NCBI GenBank assembly: GCA_904502025.1
Contig: CAJGDJ010000005.1
Span: forward strand, 1-64,000
DNA: 64,000 nt
Origin: an uncultured Muribaculaceae bacterium
GTDB taxonomy: Bacteria; Bacteroidota; Bacteroidia; Bacteroidales; Muribaculaceae
Reading direction: 5' to 3'
The notes beneath the pieces are model-generated. The model was given only the letters and a program-made list of their open reading frames with translations. It was not told the origin of the DNA and ran no database searches. Positions 63,466 through 64,000 of this stretch are shown piece by piece (the first letter of the stretch is position 1; the number at the start of each line of letters is the position of its first letter). The translations under genes and the position numbers were made by a program.

Positions 63466-63540
63466 TGGTACTCCGGAGCAGAATCGAACTGCTATTTACT
63501 CTTTAGGAGAGAGTCGTTCTATCCATTGAACTACCGGAGC
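63466..63540 (-). tRNA. tRNA-Arg (CCT anticodon)
   Basis: On the minus strand: acceptor GCTCCGG/CCGGAGT (G-T at the last pair), D-arm GTTC...GAAC, anticodon stem ACTCT/AGAGT with loop CTCCTAA (anticodon CCT, reading AGG) and T-arm AGCAG-TTCGATT-CTGCT. The 3' CCA is encoded (TGG at 63466-63468 on the plus strand). Confidence 0.95.
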
Positions 63541-63560
63541 TCATTGCAATTTTTGCGTGG

Positions 63561-63568
63561 CAAAGATA
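63561..63568 (-). promoter_or_regulatory. -7 box of tRNA-Arg
   Basis: The minus strand reads TATCTTTG, 21 bases before the mature tRNA 5' end and five bases past the folA stop codon, so the tRNA has its own promoter. Confidence 0.5.
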
Positions 63569-63572
63569 GTGG

Positions 63573-64000
63573 TTATTGGCGAGATAAGCAAACAAAGCAA
63601 TAATCAACACCACTACGCTCATCGGCTATCCACCCACTTTCTTCATCTATTTGCCATTCATCGGTATCAATAGTCGGGAAAAAAGTATCGGCATCAACCA
63701 CATCGGCATCTATCTCGGTGAGATAGATTTTAGATGCATATTTAATTGCTTCTCGGTAGATTTCCCCTCCGCCAATAACAAACACTTCATCTACGTTGCC
63801 TGCCACCGCGAGAGCATCTGAAAATGACCCTACTGTAACAATGCCCTCATGTTGATAGTCGTTTTGACGTGTTATTACGATATTTTTGCGACCGGGGAGT
63901 GGACCTTTTGGAAATGATTCAAACGTTTTACGCCCCATAATGATAGGGTGTCCCATTGTTATCTCCTTAAATCGACGCAAGTCGGCACTGATGTGAAACA
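63573..64000 (-). CDS. folA: Dihydrofolate reductase, 5'-truncated by the window edge
   Basis: The gene runs off the right end of the window; about 142 C-terminal residues are visible. The frame continues past an internal TTG to the edge: FHISADLRRFKEITMGHPII is followed by MGRKTFESFPKGPLPGRKNI and FVIGGGEIYREAI, the NADPH- and folate-binding blocks. The enzyme makes tetrahydrofolate for thymidylate and purine synthesis. In Bacteroidales thyA is often just upstream; that cannot be checked here. Confidence 0.95.
   Translation of the reverse strand, partial: FHISADLRRFKEITMGHPIIMGRKTFESFPKGPLPGRKNIVITRQNDYQHEGIVTVGSFSDALAVAGNVDEVFVIGGGEIYREAIKYASKIYLTEIDADVVDADTFFPTIDTDEWQIDEESGWIADERSGVDYCFVCLSRQ

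Overview
The window is chromosomal DNA of a Bacteroidales bacterium, with a gene content that best fits the Muribaculaceae (family level is inference). The evidence is a SusC/SusD/SusE/SusF outer-membrane set, SprE/PorW and PorX of the type IX secretion system (T9SS), two large exported proteins with the same C-terminal sorting tail, families typical of the phylum (DUF3256, DUF4919, PorX-type PglZ regulator), and many TAnnTTTG -7 promoter boxes. Few Shine-Dalgarno sequences are visible. Genes are densely packed, mostly housekeeping, and no phage, plasmid, insertion sequence or CRISPR array was seen.

Layout. 1-2195: end of the fumarate reductase/succinate dehydrogenase genes (sdhA partial, sdhB). 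2205-5519: secreted GHL10-type glycosidase with a T9SS-like tail. 5634-9879: the conserved DUF177-rpmF-fabH-era-der cluster. 9964-15779: a four-gene unit (small lipoprotein, SUI1-like factor, UvrD/AddA-type helicase-nuclease, C69 dipeptidase). 15953-17402: tRNA-Gln and tyrS. 17560-22906: DEAD-box helicase, DUF3256, xseA, xseB and an exported alpha/beta hydrolase. 22988-26282: acyl-CoA synthetase and an orphan sensor kinase. 26390-27594: PnuC/PnuT-type transporter coupled to thiamine pyrophosphokinase. 27614-28459: HAD phosphatase. 28893-36085: susF-susE-susD-susC (minus strand, transcribed C to F). 36569-37762: aspartate aminotransferase. 38399-43240: giant T9SS-tailed amidase and a TolB-like propeller protein. 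43428-46746: patB-type aminotransferase, aroA, metal ABC permease. 46923-57116: rel, 7TM-HD phosphodiesterase, sprE/porW, porX, tsaE, birA. 57197-64000: DUF4919, nitroreductase, ribE, GH31, porin, tRNA-Arg and folA (cut by the window edge).

The main points of interest are these. (1) A family of mosaic, hairpin-rich intergenic repeats occurs in three gene-free gaps (about 28.5-28.8, 37.9-38.1 and 62.0-62.4 kb). They share modules in both orientations and a common end sequence, TTTTATCGGACACCAATAA. (2) T9SS regulators (sprE/porW and porX) lie in one co-directional block with a ppGpp synthetase/hydrolase and an HD-type cyclic-nucleotide phosphodiesterase. Two T9SS-tailed cargo proteins and a candidate PorY-like kinase are also in the window. 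(3) A SusCDEF system has no glycoside hydrolase or regulator beside it. Several -7 boxes sit so close to start codons that the transcripts would be leaderless or nearly so.
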